Assembly: GCA_021154885.1 (NCBI GenBank)
Contig: JAJKHS010000100.1
Coordinates: forward strand, 90,566-154,565
DNA: 64,000 nt
Direction of reading: 5' to 3'
Source: Thermoanaerobaculum sp.
GTDB taxonomy: Bacteria > Acidobacteriota > Thermoanaerobaculia > Multivoradales > UBA5704
The notes below the pieces were generated by a model. That model saw only the letters and a list, made by a program, of their open reading frames with translations, was not told the origin of the DNA and did no database searches. Below are positions 39,947-48,673 of the stretch, piece after piece. Both the position numbers and the translations under genes were made by a program. Numbering within the stretch: position 1 is the stretch's first letter; the number at the start of each line of letters is the position of its first letter.

Positions 39947-39983
39947 GAGCCGCGTCCTCCCCCGCGACGCTGGAGGTGGGAGA

Positions 39984-40257
39984 GGACCGGAGCGACATCG
40001 CCACGCCAGAGACGCCCCGCCGTCCCCGTGGCCTCCCGAAGGGTCTCGTATCGGGTCTGGAGCGTCTCTACGGACCGGTCTCGCGATAGCAAAGGATGGC
40101 GATTGCGGGGGACATGAAGCGGAATCTCCCAACCTCTCCGGAACCCCGGTCTCTGGCCGCGTCTCCGAGGTTCCGTAGAGACGACACAGACCCGATACGA
40201 TCTCGTTTCGGAGGCCACGGGGACGGCGGGGCGTCTCTGATGCGGCGATGCCGGTCC
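39984..40257. repeat. Second long inverted repeat pair
   Basis: About 90 bp at 39984-40074 is complementary to 40172-40257 with scattered mismatches and small gaps. Shared blocks include GAGACGCCCCGCCGTCCCCG and TCGTATCGGGTCT. The 97-bp loop contains no gene. Transcribed, it would fold into a very long hairpin. Confidence 0.75.
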
Positions 40258-40355
40258 GGTCGACTCGCATCTCCGGCGTCGCGAATCCAAGGCGCGAGAT
40301 GTGTGGAATGGTATGGCCTTCAGGCCCAGGAAATAGGCCGCCCCAAATCATCCAG

Positions 40356-40403
40356 AGCCCCGTAGGGGCGACGGAGGATTCCCTCCGTCGCCCCTACGGG
40401 GCT
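40356..40403. repeat. Perfect 22-bp stem hairpin near the Uma2 gene
   Basis: Arms 40356-40377 and 40382-40403 are exact complements with a 4-base ATTC loop (left arm begins AGCCCCGTAGGGGCGACGG). It lies about 180 bp past the 3' end of the Uma2 gene. There is no T-run, so a REP-like repeat is more likely than a simple terminator. Confidence 0.85.
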
Positions 40404-40583
40404 CATGAAGAAATTGGGAGGCTGCTGACCTGGCGCTGAAGCTCCAGGCTTTACGCCATAGGCCCTCTGGGCCTGAACCCTCCGCCCCAACTCCAAGCTA
40501 AGTTAGCGCCTATACCTGTGCGAGGCCCGCACCGATCCGTCGCTGCGTTTCCAGCCGGCGCAGCCTTCGTGAGGTCAGGGCTG

Positions 40584-41387
40584 CTACTGGCGTAACGCCT
40601 TTTCCAGAGCCAGGATTCGTTCGTCGAATCCGTCAGCTCTCCCTTTCAGGACCTGCCATGCGGCTGTCGCCTCGGCCAGTCTTGCCGCCGTCTCAGCGGT
40701 TCTCGCCTCCGCCGCCGCGGCTCTGGCCTCCGCGGCCAGTCGCGCGGCCGTCTCCTCGGCAAGCCTTGCTTCCAAGACCAGCAGTCTCGCCTCAGCGGCC
40801 TGCCGCGCGGCCTTTTCCTCCTCCGGCCACAGGATCGGCTCCCCGGTGAGGACGTCCACCATGCGCAGGCGCTGTCCCTCCCGCTTGAAGCGCAGACCCG
40901 TGGTGCGGCTCAGCAGCGAGCCGTCCGCCTCCAAGGGGATGGGCTGATACCCTCCCCACGACCGCCGGAATCCCTGAAGCGACGGCCGCAGATACTCCCC
41001 CAGGGGATCGAAGAGCACGTACTCCTCCACGCCCACCTGCTCGTAGAGCGGCTTCTTGACCTCCTCGTCCTTGCGCCGGGTCTTCCGCGACGTGACCTCC
41101 ACCACCAGGCTCGGCGGCCTCTCCTCCCAGAGCCGGAAGTTGGGCCGTTGCCGCCTGGCCACCCCCTTGGCCACCATCACGTCGGGAGAGACTCTGGCTT
41201 TCGGATTGCCCTTCTCGTAGTAGAAGAAGAAGTTGCCTCCCACCCAGACGTCCGGCGCTCCGGCGTAGCGGATCTCCAGGCCGGATATGCAGTCGATCAT
41301 CACTTTGAGATGCTCGGGGCTTTCGGCCATGGGCTGGCCGTCGGAGGTGGGGTATTCGATCTCCTGCTCGAGCGGAAGAATGCTCAT
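40584..41387 (-). CDS. Uma2-family (DUF820) putative endonuclease with coiled-coil tail
   Basis: A 267-residue protein. Residues 1-175 form the PD-(D/E)XK-like Uma2 fold: VSPDVMVAKGV carries the Asp, and PSLVVEVTSRKTRRKDEEVK the E-x-(S/T)-x-K element. A Glu/Ala/Arg-rich coiled coil at about 185-260 (repeated ARLAEETAARLAAEARAA-type units) follows. Family members are abundant and uncharacterised, often found next to repeats. The ATG at 41387 is chosen because sequence upstream is Arg-rich and not conserved-looking. It lies beside the repeat-rich gap, which may be connected, and is divergent from queE. Confidence 0.82.
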   Translation of the reverse strand: MSILPLEQEIEYPTSDGQPMAESPEHLKVMIDCISGLEIRYAGAPDVWVGGNFFFYYEKGNPKARVSPDVMVAKGVARRQRPNFRLWEERPPSLVVEVTSRKTRRKDEEVKKPLYEQVGVEEYVLFDPLGEYLRPSLQGFRRSWGGYQPIPLEADGSLLSRTTGLRFKREGQRLRMVDVLTGEPILWPEEEKAARQAAEARLLVLEARLAEETAARLAAEARAAAAEARTAETAARLAEATAAWQVLKGRADGFDERILALEKALRQ

Positions 41388-41521
41388 CCATGCCTGCCTT
41401 CCCCGACGGGTTGCGGGATCAGAGCACGAAACCCGTCGCGACGCAACTCCTCGCCCCTTCATGTTAGCACGGCCGGGCCGCGAAGAGACCTCCGGGGTCC
41501 CTGCTGGTTTAGAGTACCCCC

Positions 41522-42127
41522 GTGGAGCGCTACCGGGTCAACGAGATCTTCTACAGCCTGCAGGGAGAAGGCGTGCGCGCCGGCACGCCCAACCTCTTCC
41601 TGCGCTTCTCGCGCTGCAACCTGGAGTGCCGGGTGGAGACCCACGGCTTCGACTGCGACACCGAGTTCGAGTCCGGCCGCTGGCTGACCCTGCCGGAGAT
41701 CATCGCCGAGTTGCGGGCTCTGTCCGCCTCCTGCCGCTGGGTGATCCTCACCGGCGGCGAGCCGGCCCTCCAGGTGGATGCCGAGCTGATCGAGACCCTC
41801 CACGCCGCCGGCTACGAGTTGGCGATCGAGACCAACGGCAGCATCGAGCTGCCGGCGATGGGCGAAGGGATCGACTGGATCACCGTCAGTCCCAAGGTCG
41901 CCGAGCACGCCATCCGCCAGCGCCGGGCGCACGAGGTGAAGTACGTCCGCGGCTACGGCCAGGGGATCCCGAAGACGGTGGTCGAGGCCGAGCACTATCT
42001 CGTCTCTCCCGCCTTCGAGGGCGCCGGGCTCGACTCGCGGACCCTCGAATGGTGCATCCGCCTGTGCAAAGAGAACCCGCCCTGGCGGCTCTCGGTCCAG
42101 CAGCACAAGCTCTGGGACGTCCGGTGA
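41522..42127 (+). CDS. queE: 7-carboxy-7-deazaguanine synthase
   Basis: A 201-residue radical SAM enzyme of queuosine/deazaguanine synthesis converting carboxytetrahydropterin to CDG. Key segments are EIFYSLQGEGVRAGTPNLFL, the cluster region RCNLECRVETHGFDCDTEF, TGGEPALQ, and ETNGSIELP. The Cys spacing is CX3C-X8-C ending in CDT, unlike the plain CX3CX2C of many radical SAM proteins but within QueE diversity. The start is GTG 41522, preceded by no clear ribosome site. No queC, queD or queF is nearby. Confidence 0.9.
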   Translation: MERYRVNEIFYSLQGEGVRAGTPNLFLRFSRCNLECRVETHGFDCDTEFESGRWLTLPEIIAELRALSASCRWVILTGGEPALQVDAELIETLHAAGYELAIETNGSIELPAMGEGIDWITVSPKVAEHAIRQRRAHEVKYVRGYGQGIPKTVVEAEHYLVSPAFEGAGLDSRTLEWCIRLCKENPPWRLSVQQHKLWDVR

Positions 42128-42180
42128 CGAGCTATCATCTGCCAAACGGCCGCGCGCCCGAATCCCGGAGGAGATCGAGA

Positions 42181-45021
42181 ATGGAGAACCGACCTGACGC
42201 TTTTCTGAAATGGACGGCCCTCCTCTTCGTCGCGTTGCTGGTGAACACGGCGTACATCTCGGCGTTCGCCTCGCCGACCATCTTCTACATGCTCAACGTC
42301 CTCCTGCACCTGGTGCTGGGGGTGGTGTTGGCGGTGACGTTCGCCCTGCTGCTGGCCCGCCGGCCGGAGCTGCGGCCGGGGATCGTGCCGGCCGCGGTCC
42401 TCTTCCTGCTGGCGCTGTTGACGGGGGCGTGGCTGGCGGTGGACGGCAACGTGCTGCAGAACCGGCCCGTCTACTGGGTGCACGTGGTGGCCGCGGGCCT
42501 CGGAGTCGCCACCCTGGGCGCCTGGGTCTGGCGCCGGGCGGCCCAGGGAGCCGGCTGGAGGCGCTTCCGCCAGGCCTTCGCCGCGGCCGTGGCACTGCTG
42601 GTGCTCTGGCCCGCAGCGACCGCGCTCTACCGCAAAGCCAACCCGGACCCGCGCGACCACATCCGCAATCCGCTCGTCGTCCCCACTTCCATGGAGGAGG
42701 AGGGCGGCGGGCCGAAGTCCCCCTTCTTCCCGTCGGCAGCCAACACCAACGTCAACGGCATCATCCCGTCGAACTTCTTCATGGACTCGGCGGCCTGCGG
42801 CGAGTGCCACCGGGACGTCTACAAGCAGTGGAAAAGCTCGGTCCACCACTTCGGCTCGTTCAACAACCAGTTCTATCGCAAGTCCATCGAGTACATGCAG
42901 GACACGGTGGGCACCCGGCCGAGCAAGTGGTGCGCCGGCTGCCATGACCACGCGGTGTTCTTCAACGGCCGTTTCGACCGCCCGATCAAGGAGCAGATCG
43001 ACACGCCGGAGGCCCAGGCCGGCCTCGCCTGCACCTCCTGCCATGCCATCACCGCCGTCCACAGCTCGATGGGCAACGCCAGCTTCACCATGGAGTATCC
43101 GCCGCTGCACCAGTTGCTGAGCAGCAGGAACCCGTTTATCCGCAAGGCCGACCACTTCCTGACCTATCTCGATCCCGAGCCGCACAAGAAAACGTTTATG
43201 AAGCCCTTCATGCGCGACGACGCGGCGGAGTTCTGCGCCTCGTGCCACAAGGTCCACCTCGACGTGCCGGTGAACTCCTACCGCTGGGCCCGCGGCTTCA
43301 ACGACTACGACAACTGGCAGGCGAGCGGCGTCTCCGGCCAGGGGGCCCGCTCCTTCTACTACCCGGCCGAGTCGAAGACCTGCTCCAACTGCCACATGCC
43401 GCTGGTCGACTCCCAGGACCCGGGCAACAAGGGAGGCAAGGTCCACTCCCACCGCTTCCCGGCGGCCAACATGGCCGTGGCCTACGTCAACCAGGACCAG
43501 GAGCAGATGAAGGTCACGGAGAAGTTCCTGAAATCGGGCTTCATCACCGTCGACGTCTTCGCCGCCTCGCCGGTGGCGGAGACCCGGAGCGAGACGGCGA
43601 TGGTGCGGCGGGCGGCGACGGACAACGCCCCGCAGCTCAACTCCACCTTCGCCGTCGGCGAGGAGGCCGAGCAGGCCGGTGCCGTGCTGCTGCGCGACGT
43701 GGGGAGGGTTGCGGCGCCCATCGACAAGTCCGCGCCGCCCCTCCAGCCGGGCTCGACGGTGCGGGTGGACGTCGTCGTCCGCACCCGCGCCATCGGCCAC
43801 TTCTTCCCCGGCGGCACGGTGGACGCCTTCGACGTCTGGCTGGAGCTTCAGGGCAGGGACGCCAACGGGCGCGTCGTCTTCTGGAGCGGCCGCGTGGAGG
43901 ACGGCGGCAAGGGGCCGGTCGAGCCGGGCGCGCACTTCTATCGCTCCTATCAGCTCGACGCCGAGGGCAACCCGATCAACAAGCGCAACGCCTGGCAGGC
44001 GAGGAGCGTGCTCTACGTGCGGCTGATCCCGCCCGGCGCCGCCGACGTGGCCCACTACCGGGTGAAGATCCCCGCCGGCGCCGTGGGACCCATCACCCTG
44101 ACGGCGAAGCTCAACTATCGCAAGTTCTCCCACTACTACACGCAGTTCGTCTACGCCGGCCAGCCCAAGCCCGGCCAGCCGCCGGGGCTGATCACGGCCC
44201 ATTACAACAACGCCGAATACTCGTTCGACAAGGCCAACATCCCGGCCAACGTCTCGGGCAGGATCAAGGGCGAGATCCCCGACCTGCCCATCGTCACCGT
44301 GGCGAGTGCCGAGACGAAGCTGTCGCTCTCCGGCGGCACGGACTGGCGGCCGGCGGTGGAGAAGAAGGACCGCGAGCGCTGGAACGACTGGGGGATCGGC
44401 CTGCTGCTCCAGGGCGACCTCAAGGGGGCCGAGTACGCTTTCAAAAAGGTTACCGAAGCCGAGCCCGGCTATGCGGACGGCTGGCTGAACGTCGCCCGCG
44501 CGCTCATCCGCGAGGGCGAGGTGGCGGCGGCGAAGCCCTATATCCAGAAGGCCCTGGCGATCAACGCCGAGCTGCCGCGCACCCACTTCTTCAACGCCAT
44601 GATCCAGAAGGCCGAAGGGGATTACGACGGCGCCCTGGCCTCGCTGCGCAAGGTGACGGCGAAGTATCCGCGCGACCGCGTGGCGCTCAACCAGACGGCC
44701 CGCATCCTCTTCCTCAAGCGGCAGTACAGGGAGGCCCTCCAGGTGCTCGATCAGGTCTGCGCGGTCGACCCCGAGGACGTGCAGATGCACTACACCGCCA
44801 TGCTCTGCGCCCGGGCCTTGGGGGACTCCCAGCGAGCGGAGCGGGAGGCGAAGCTCTTCCGCCGCTTCAAGGCCGAGGAGTCGTCGCAGGCCATCACCGC
44901 CCGGCGCCGCATGCTGAGCCCCGAGGACAACAACGAGCGCCAGCCGATCCACGAGCACGAGAGCGTCCCCCTGAACGCCATCCCGCGGACGGCGGAGTCG
45001 TCCGTGAATGCCGGAGGTTGA
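42181..45021 (+). CDS. Membrane-anchored pentahaem cytochrome c with TPR domain
   Basis: A 946-residue protein with three parts. Residues 1-150 hold about five membrane helices (TALLFVALLVNTAYISAF, LLHLVLGVVLAVTFALLLA, AAVLFLLALLTGAWLAV and two more). Residues about 195-420 hold five CXXCH haem-binding motifs: CGECH (206), CAGCH (251), CTSCH (284), CASCH (353) and CSNCH (401), resembling cytochrome c554-type domains. A beta-rich region (about 470-720) leads to a C-terminal TPR array (about 740-910; WGIGLLLQGDLKGAEYAFKK, GWLNVARALIREGEVAAAKP). ATG 42181 is chosen for its direct membrane start; a longer upstream frame overlaps queE. The downstream CRTAC1 gene starts 3 bases after the stop. It probably transfers electrons at the outer face of the inner membrane; its partner oxidase is not known. 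Confidence 0.88.
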   Translation: MENRPDAFLKWTALLFVALLVNTAYISAFASPTIFYMLNVLLHLVLGVVLAVTFALLLARRPELRPGIVPAAVLFLLALLTGAWLAVDGNVLQNRPVYWVHVVAAGLGVATLGAWVWRRAAQGAGWRRFRQAFAAAVALLVLWPAATALYRKANPDPRDHIRNPLVVPTSMEEEGGGPKSPFFPSAANTNVNGIIPSNFFMDSAACGECHRDVYKQWKSSVHHFGSFNNQFYRKSIEYMQDTVGTRPSKWCAGCHDHAVFFNGRFDRPIKEQIDTPEAQAGLACTSCHAITAVHSSMGNASFTMEYPPLHQLLSSRNPFIRKADHFLTYLDPEPHKKTFMKPFMRDDAAEFCASCHKVHLDVPVNSYRWARGFNDYDNWQASGVSGQGARSFYYPAESKTCSNCHMPLVDSQDPGNKGGKVHSHRFPAANMAVAYVNQDQEQMKVTEKFLKSGFITVDVFAASPVAETRSETAMVRRAATDNAPQLNSTFAVGEEAEQAGAVLLRDVGRVAAPIDKSAPPLQPGSTVRVDVVVRTRAIGHFFPGGTVDAFDVWLELQGRDANGRVVFWSGRVEDGGKGPVEPGAHFYRSYQLDAEGNPINKRNAWQARSVLYVRLIPPGAADVAHYRVKIPAGAVGPITLTAKLNYRKFSHYYTQFVYAGQPKPGQPPGLITAHYNNAEYSFDKANIPANVSGRIKGEIPDLPIVTVASAETKLSLSGGTDWRPAVEKKDRERWNDWGIGLLLQGDLKGAEYAFKKVTEAEPGYADGWLNVARALIREGEVAAAKPYIQKALAINAELPRTHFFNAMIQKAEGDYDGALASLRKVTAKYPRDRVALNQTARILFLKRQYREALQVLDQVCAVDPEDVQMHYTAMLCARALGDSQRAEREAKLFRRFKAEESSQAITARRRMLSPEDNNERQPIHEHESVPLNAIPRTAESSVNAGG

Positions 45022-45024
45022 GAT

Positions 45025-46737
45025 TTGAATCCCGTTGTGCAGCGTCTGCTCGCCGCCTTCGTCCTGCTCCCCGCACTGGCCCTCGGCGCCAAGGCCCCGG
45101 TCAAGGCACCCAACCCGGCTCCGGCACCGAAGGTGACCTTCACCGACGTCACCGCCGCTTCGGGTGTGAAGTTCACCCACAACAGCGGCCGGTCGGGGAA
45201 GAAGTACCTGCCCGAGTCGCTGGGCTCCGGCGTCGCGATCTTCGATGCCGACGGCGACGGCTGGCTGGACGTCCTGCTGATCAACGGCCGTGACTGGGAA
45301 CCCAAGGGACGCACCTCGCTGCCCGCGCTCTATCACAACAATCACAACGGCACCTTCACCAACGTCACCAAGGGGAGCGGCCTGGACGTGCAGACGTATG
45401 GCATGGGGGTGGCCGTGGCCGACTACGACAACGACGGCCGCGAGGATATTTACATCACCTCCCTCGACGGCGACCGGCTGTTCCATAACGAGGGCGGCGG
45501 CAAGTTCAAAGACGTCACCGTCGCCTCCGGCATCAAGAACGCCAGCTTCGGCACCAGCGCCGCCTGGCTCGACTACGACCGCGACGGCAAGGTGGACCTG
45601 TTCGTGGCCAACTACGTGCAGTGGAGCCGGGACAAGGACCTCTGGTGCTCGCTCGACGGCGCCACCAAGTCCTACTGCACCCCCGAGTCGTACAAGGGGA
45701 CGTCGTCGAAGCTCTACCGCAACCTGGGCAACGGCAGGTTCGAGGACGTCAGCCAGAAGGCCGGTGTCGCGGACCCCACCAGCAAGTCGCTGGGCGTCGC
45801 CGTGCTCGACTACAACGGCGACGGCTGGCCCGACCTCTTCGTGGCCAACGACACGCAGCCCAACAAGCTCTACCGCAACCAGGGCAACGGCACCTTCAAG
45901 GACGAGGCCCTGGAGGCCGGCGTCGCCTTCTCCGAGGAGGGGACGGCCCGCGGCGCCATGGGGGTGGACGCCGCCGACTACGACCGCTCGGGCCGGCCGC
46001 ACCTGCTGGTGGGGAACTTCAGCAACGAGATGCTGGCCCTCTACCACAACGAGGGGAGCGGCGTGTTCGTGGACGAGGCGCCGTCCTCGACCGTAGGGCA
46101 GGCGAGCCTCCTCACCCTCACCTTCGGCGTCTTCTTCTTCGATTACGACCTCGACGGCCTGCCGGACATCCTGACCGCCAACGGCCACCTGGAGGAGGAG
46201 ATCAACCGCGTCCAGCCGCGCATCCAGTACAAGCAGCCGCCGCTGCTGTTTCACAATCTGGGCAAGGGGAAATTCGAGTCAGTGGCATCTTCTATGGGCC
46301 GCGACTTCGGCCGTCCCATGGTGGCCCGCGGCGCGGCCTACGGCGACCTCGACAACGACGGCGACCTCGACGTCGTCTTCACCACCAACCACGGCCCGGC
46401 CTACGTCTTCCGCAACGACGGCGGCAACCGCAACCGCTGGCTGCGGGTGAAGACGGTGGGCACGAAGTCCAACCGCGACGGCCTCGGAGCTGTGGTGCGG
46501 GTGACGAGCGCCGGCGGCAAGCAGTGGGCGATGGTGCGCAGCGGCTCCTCCTACTGCTCGCAAAGCGACACCGCCCCCACCTTCGGCCTCGGCCAGGACA
46601 AGGTCGTGCAGACGCTGGAGATCGAATGGCCGAGCGGCACCAAGCAGCGCTTCACCAACGTTCCCACCAATCAGGTGGTGACGGTGGACGAGGGGAAGGG
46701 GATCGTGCCGGGGGCGGTGGTGAAGACGGCGCGGTAG
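45025..46737 (+). CDS. CRTAC1-family protein (FG-GAP/VCBS repeats, ASPIC/UnbV C-terminus)
   Basis: A 570-residue exported beta-propeller. A signal peptide (LLAAFVLLPALALGA) is followed by repeated calcium-binding FG-GAP/VCBS segments (IFDADGDGWLDVLLING, DYDNDGREDIYITSLDG, DYDRDGKVDLFVANY, DYNGDGWPDLFVAND, DLDNDGDLDVVFTTNHG). A C-terminal ASPIC/UnbV domain covers about 465-540 (RWLRVKTVGTKSNRDGLGAV, IEWPSGTKQRFTNV). The start is TTG 45025, with GGAGG 7 bases upstream. It is coupled to the pentahaem TPR protein and so is probably its periplasmic or surface partner. Confidence 0.9.
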   Translation: MNPVVQRLLAAFVLLPALALGAKAPVKAPNPAPAPKVTFTDVTAASGVKFTHNSGRSGKKYLPESLGSGVAIFDADGDGWLDVLLINGRDWEPKGRTSLPALYHNNHNGTFTNVTKGSGLDVQTYGMGVAVADYDNDGREDIYITSLDGDRLFHNEGGGKFKDVTVASGIKNASFGTSAAWLDYDRDGKVDLFVANYVQWSRDKDLWCSLDGATKSYCTPESYKGTSSKLYRNLGNGRFEDVSQKAGVADPTSKSLGVAVLDYNGDGWPDLFVANDTQPNKLYRNQGNGTFKDEALEAGVAFSEEGTARGAMGVDAADYDRSGRPHLLVGNFSNEMLALYHNEGSGVFVDEAPSSTVGQASLLTLTFGVFFFDYDLDGLPDILTANGHLEEEINRVQPRIQYKQPPLLFHNLGKGKFESVASSMGRDFGRPMVARGAAYGDLDNDGDLDVVFTTNHGPAYVFRNDGGNRNRWLRVKTVGTKSNRDGLGAVVRVTSAGGKQWAMVRSGSSYCSQSDTAPTFGLGQDKVVQTLEIEWPSGTKQRFTNVPTNQVVTVDEGKGIVPGAVVKTAR

Positions 46738-46777
46738 GCGGTCTACAGCAGGAGCCACGCGCCGAAGAAGGCCGAAG

Positions 46778-46881
46778 CAGGGACAGCAGGGACACCAAGG
46801 ACATCAGGGACGAGGAAGCCCAGTCTGGGCGATGTTCTTCTTGTCCTTGATGTCCTTGCAGTCCCTTGTGTCCCTGTTTCC
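46778..46881. repeat. Dispersed CARGGACNN inverted-repeat element, copy 2
   Basis: Four 9-bp units of form CARGGACNN lead into the core GAGGAAGCCCAGTCTGGGCG, followed by four or five inverted units (GTCCTTGAT, GTCCTTGCA and similar). It lies between two convergent genes. The core matches copy 3 read in reverse. Confidence 0.85.
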
Positions 46882-46906
46882 GGCTCGCCTGCGCGCCGGC
46901 AGCTTC

Positions 46907-48673
46907 TCAGCGCCTGGGAGGCCCAGGCTCCAGCACCAGGACCTCGAGCCCCAGACGCTCGAAATCCCGCCGCCGCTCCTCCCGCCAGCCCTCGTCTCTC
47001 TCCAGCGTATCGATGAGCCCGAGCTGCCAGGCGTTGTAGCGTTGATAGTCAACGCCGTAGAGCGGGCTCTCCGGCTGCAGCCGGAGGGCCAGGATACGGG
47101 CCGGCCGCTCCGTGGCGAGCCATTGCCGGATCTCCTGGGTCGAGCCCGCGTGCGGGGGAGGAGCGGCCATCGCGACCTTTCGCGTCGCCACCTCCTGCGC
47201 CAGCCGCCAGCGCACCAGGCTGTCGCTGAGCTCGTTGAAGGTGCCGACGACCGCAACCCGCGGCACCTCCGCCGCCTGGCGTGAGAGGAAGATCAGCGGC
47301 TTCCAGACTCCTGGCGGCGTGGAGTAGAGCCGGTAGTCCCGGTCCAGCCGCTCGTCGAGACCGGCATGGACCGCTGTCCAGGCAATGGCGGCGAGAGCGG
47401 CGGCGCAAACCAGGCCTCCGGCCAGCCGGCCGTAACGGGGGAGGGCGTGGGCCAGCCGCGCGAAGGCGAGCGCCGCCGCCAGCAGGAGGAACGGCGCCGT
47501 GGTGGCCAGGAATCGCGCCTCCTTGTAGGGATGGAGGGTGGCGAGCGCCAGACCCAGGAAAGCGGTCAGGACGATCGGGCGTGACCCCTCCAGACGGCGC
47601 AGCACCAGGAGCGAAGCGAGCAGGAGGACCAGCACCAGGAGGCCGAGGAGCGGCTGAGGCGCATAGTCGTTCGACAACGAGCGGGGATAGAAGAGGAGTG
47701 AATCGCCGGAGAGGCTGGGGGGACCCTCGCTGCGGTTGTGCAGGAAGGCGAGAATGCTCCGGGGATGGATCGGACTCGGGCTCAGGCACCAGAGCCACAG
47801 GGGAGCGATCACCGTGGCGAGCAGGGCCCGGACCTCCAGGGGCAGCGCCCGCCACCGCGTCCTCAAGCCCTCGCGGTCCCGCCGCCAGCGCAGGGCCAGC
47901 AGGACCGCACCCACCACCAGCCCGGCATAGATCCCCACGCCGGAGTTGACCCCCAGCAGCGTGGCGAGGAGCAGCAGGCCGAGGTACGCCGCCAGCAGGA
48001 TCCTCGCCCGCGTCCACCCGGGCCAGGAAAGGCGCAACGGCCACCGCCGCCAGATCTCGTTCGCCGCCAGAGCCAGCCCGAGGATCAGGAAGTAGTTGTA
48101 CTTCACCAGGAAGAGCGAGAGCAAGGCGAGGCCCGCGAGGCGCCAGGACCACGCCGTCCCAAGCCGGCGCGCCCGCAGGTAGAAGCCGGCGGCGGCCAGG
48201 GAGAGAGCGATGCCCGCCATCTCCCGCATGACCACGATGGCGAGCACCCGCGGCAGCGGGCCGGCGAGGAACAGCGCTGCGGCCAGCAGGCCGGCCCAGA
48301 ACCCGGCCGGGCCCGGATCGGCCTCCAGGGCCACCCAGAGCAGCAGCGCCGGCGTCAGGGCGAAGAGCACGGTGGAGAACAGGGTGGCGGACTCGAAGCC
48401 GGTGCCGCCCGCGGCGAGGAACGGCAGCAGCATCAAGGAGTAGCCGAAGGGCCACTTGTCCTGGTGGTTCAGCAGGTTCAGGAAGTGGCAGAGCCGCCCT
48501 GCCGAGAGCGCCTGCAGGAGCTCGACCCCGCCCCAGCCATTGCCGGCCATGTCCCACTGGGGCAGCCGGAGCTGGGTGCGATAGAAGCGGAACAGCGCCG
48601 CGGCTTCCAGGGCGGACGCCAGGAGGGTGGCGGACAGGACGAGAAAGAGCCCCGTCCTTGCCGCGCGCGTCAT
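46907..48673 (-). CDS. Polytopic membrane protein, glycosyltransferase-39/PMT-like
   Basis: A 588-residue integral membrane protein with roughly 11-13 helices and a soluble C-terminal domain of about 130 residues. The first loop after helix 1 contains LPQWDMAGNGWGGVELLQAL with an acidic residue at the position where GT-C glycosyltransferases keep catalytic Asp, and HPYKEARFLATTAPFLLL resembles the GT39/ArnT/DUF2029 group. It may transfer sugar from a polyprenyl carrier, but the assignment is by topology. Its ATG overlaps the stop of the cupin gene by 4 bases. Confidence 0.72.
   Translation of the reverse strand: MTRAARTGLFLVLSATLLASALEAAALFRFYRTQLRLPQWDMAGNGWGGVELLQALSAGRLCHFLNLLNHQDKWPFGYSLMLLPFLAAGGTGFESATLFSTVLFALTPALLLWVALEADPGPAGFWAGLLAAALFLAGPLPRVLAIVVMREMAGIALSLAAAGFYLRARRLGTAWSWRLAGLALLSLFLVKYNYFLILGLALAANEIWRRWPLRLSWPGWTRARILLAAYLGLLLLATLLGVNSGVGIYAGLVVGAVLLALRWRRDREGLRTRWRALPLEVRALLATVIAPLWLWCLSPSPIHPRSILAFLHNRSEGPPSLSGDSLLFYPRSLSNDYAPQPLLGLLVLVLLLASLLVLRRLEGSRPIVLTAFLGLALATLHPYKEARFLATTAPFLLLAAALAFARLAHALPRYGRLAGGLVCAAALAAIAWTAVHAGLDERLDRDYRLYSTPPGVWKPLIFLSRQAAEVPRVAVVGTFNELSDSLVRWRLAQEVATRKVAMAAPPPHAGSTQEIRQWLATERPARILALRLQPESPLYGVDYQRYNAWQLGLIDTLERDEGWREERRRDFERLGLEVLVLEPGPPRR

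Larger units (their letters stand above)
39250..40583. other. 1.3-kb gene-free region of nested inverted repeats
   Basis: No convincing gene on either strand. The content is a long inverted repeat with a T-tract array inside it, a second inverted pair, a 22-bp hairpin and, at 39754-39774, a small dyad (TGTCAAG...CTTGACA). Between 40404 and 40583 only scattered short similarities to the upstream sequence (for example TTCAGGCCCAG and its complement) were found. Composition swings from T-rich to very GC-rich, unlike the neighbouring genes. Confidence 0.75.

Noticed and set aside
39250..40583. Several 60-300 residue open frames in the repeat region
   Set aside because: They run through non-triplet repeats and long inverted arms, have no ribosome sites and show no protein-like composition.
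41995..46254. 1419-residue minus frame opposite the cytochrome and CRTAC1 genes
   Set aside because: Shadow of two genes with clear haem and FG-GAP motifs on the plus strand.
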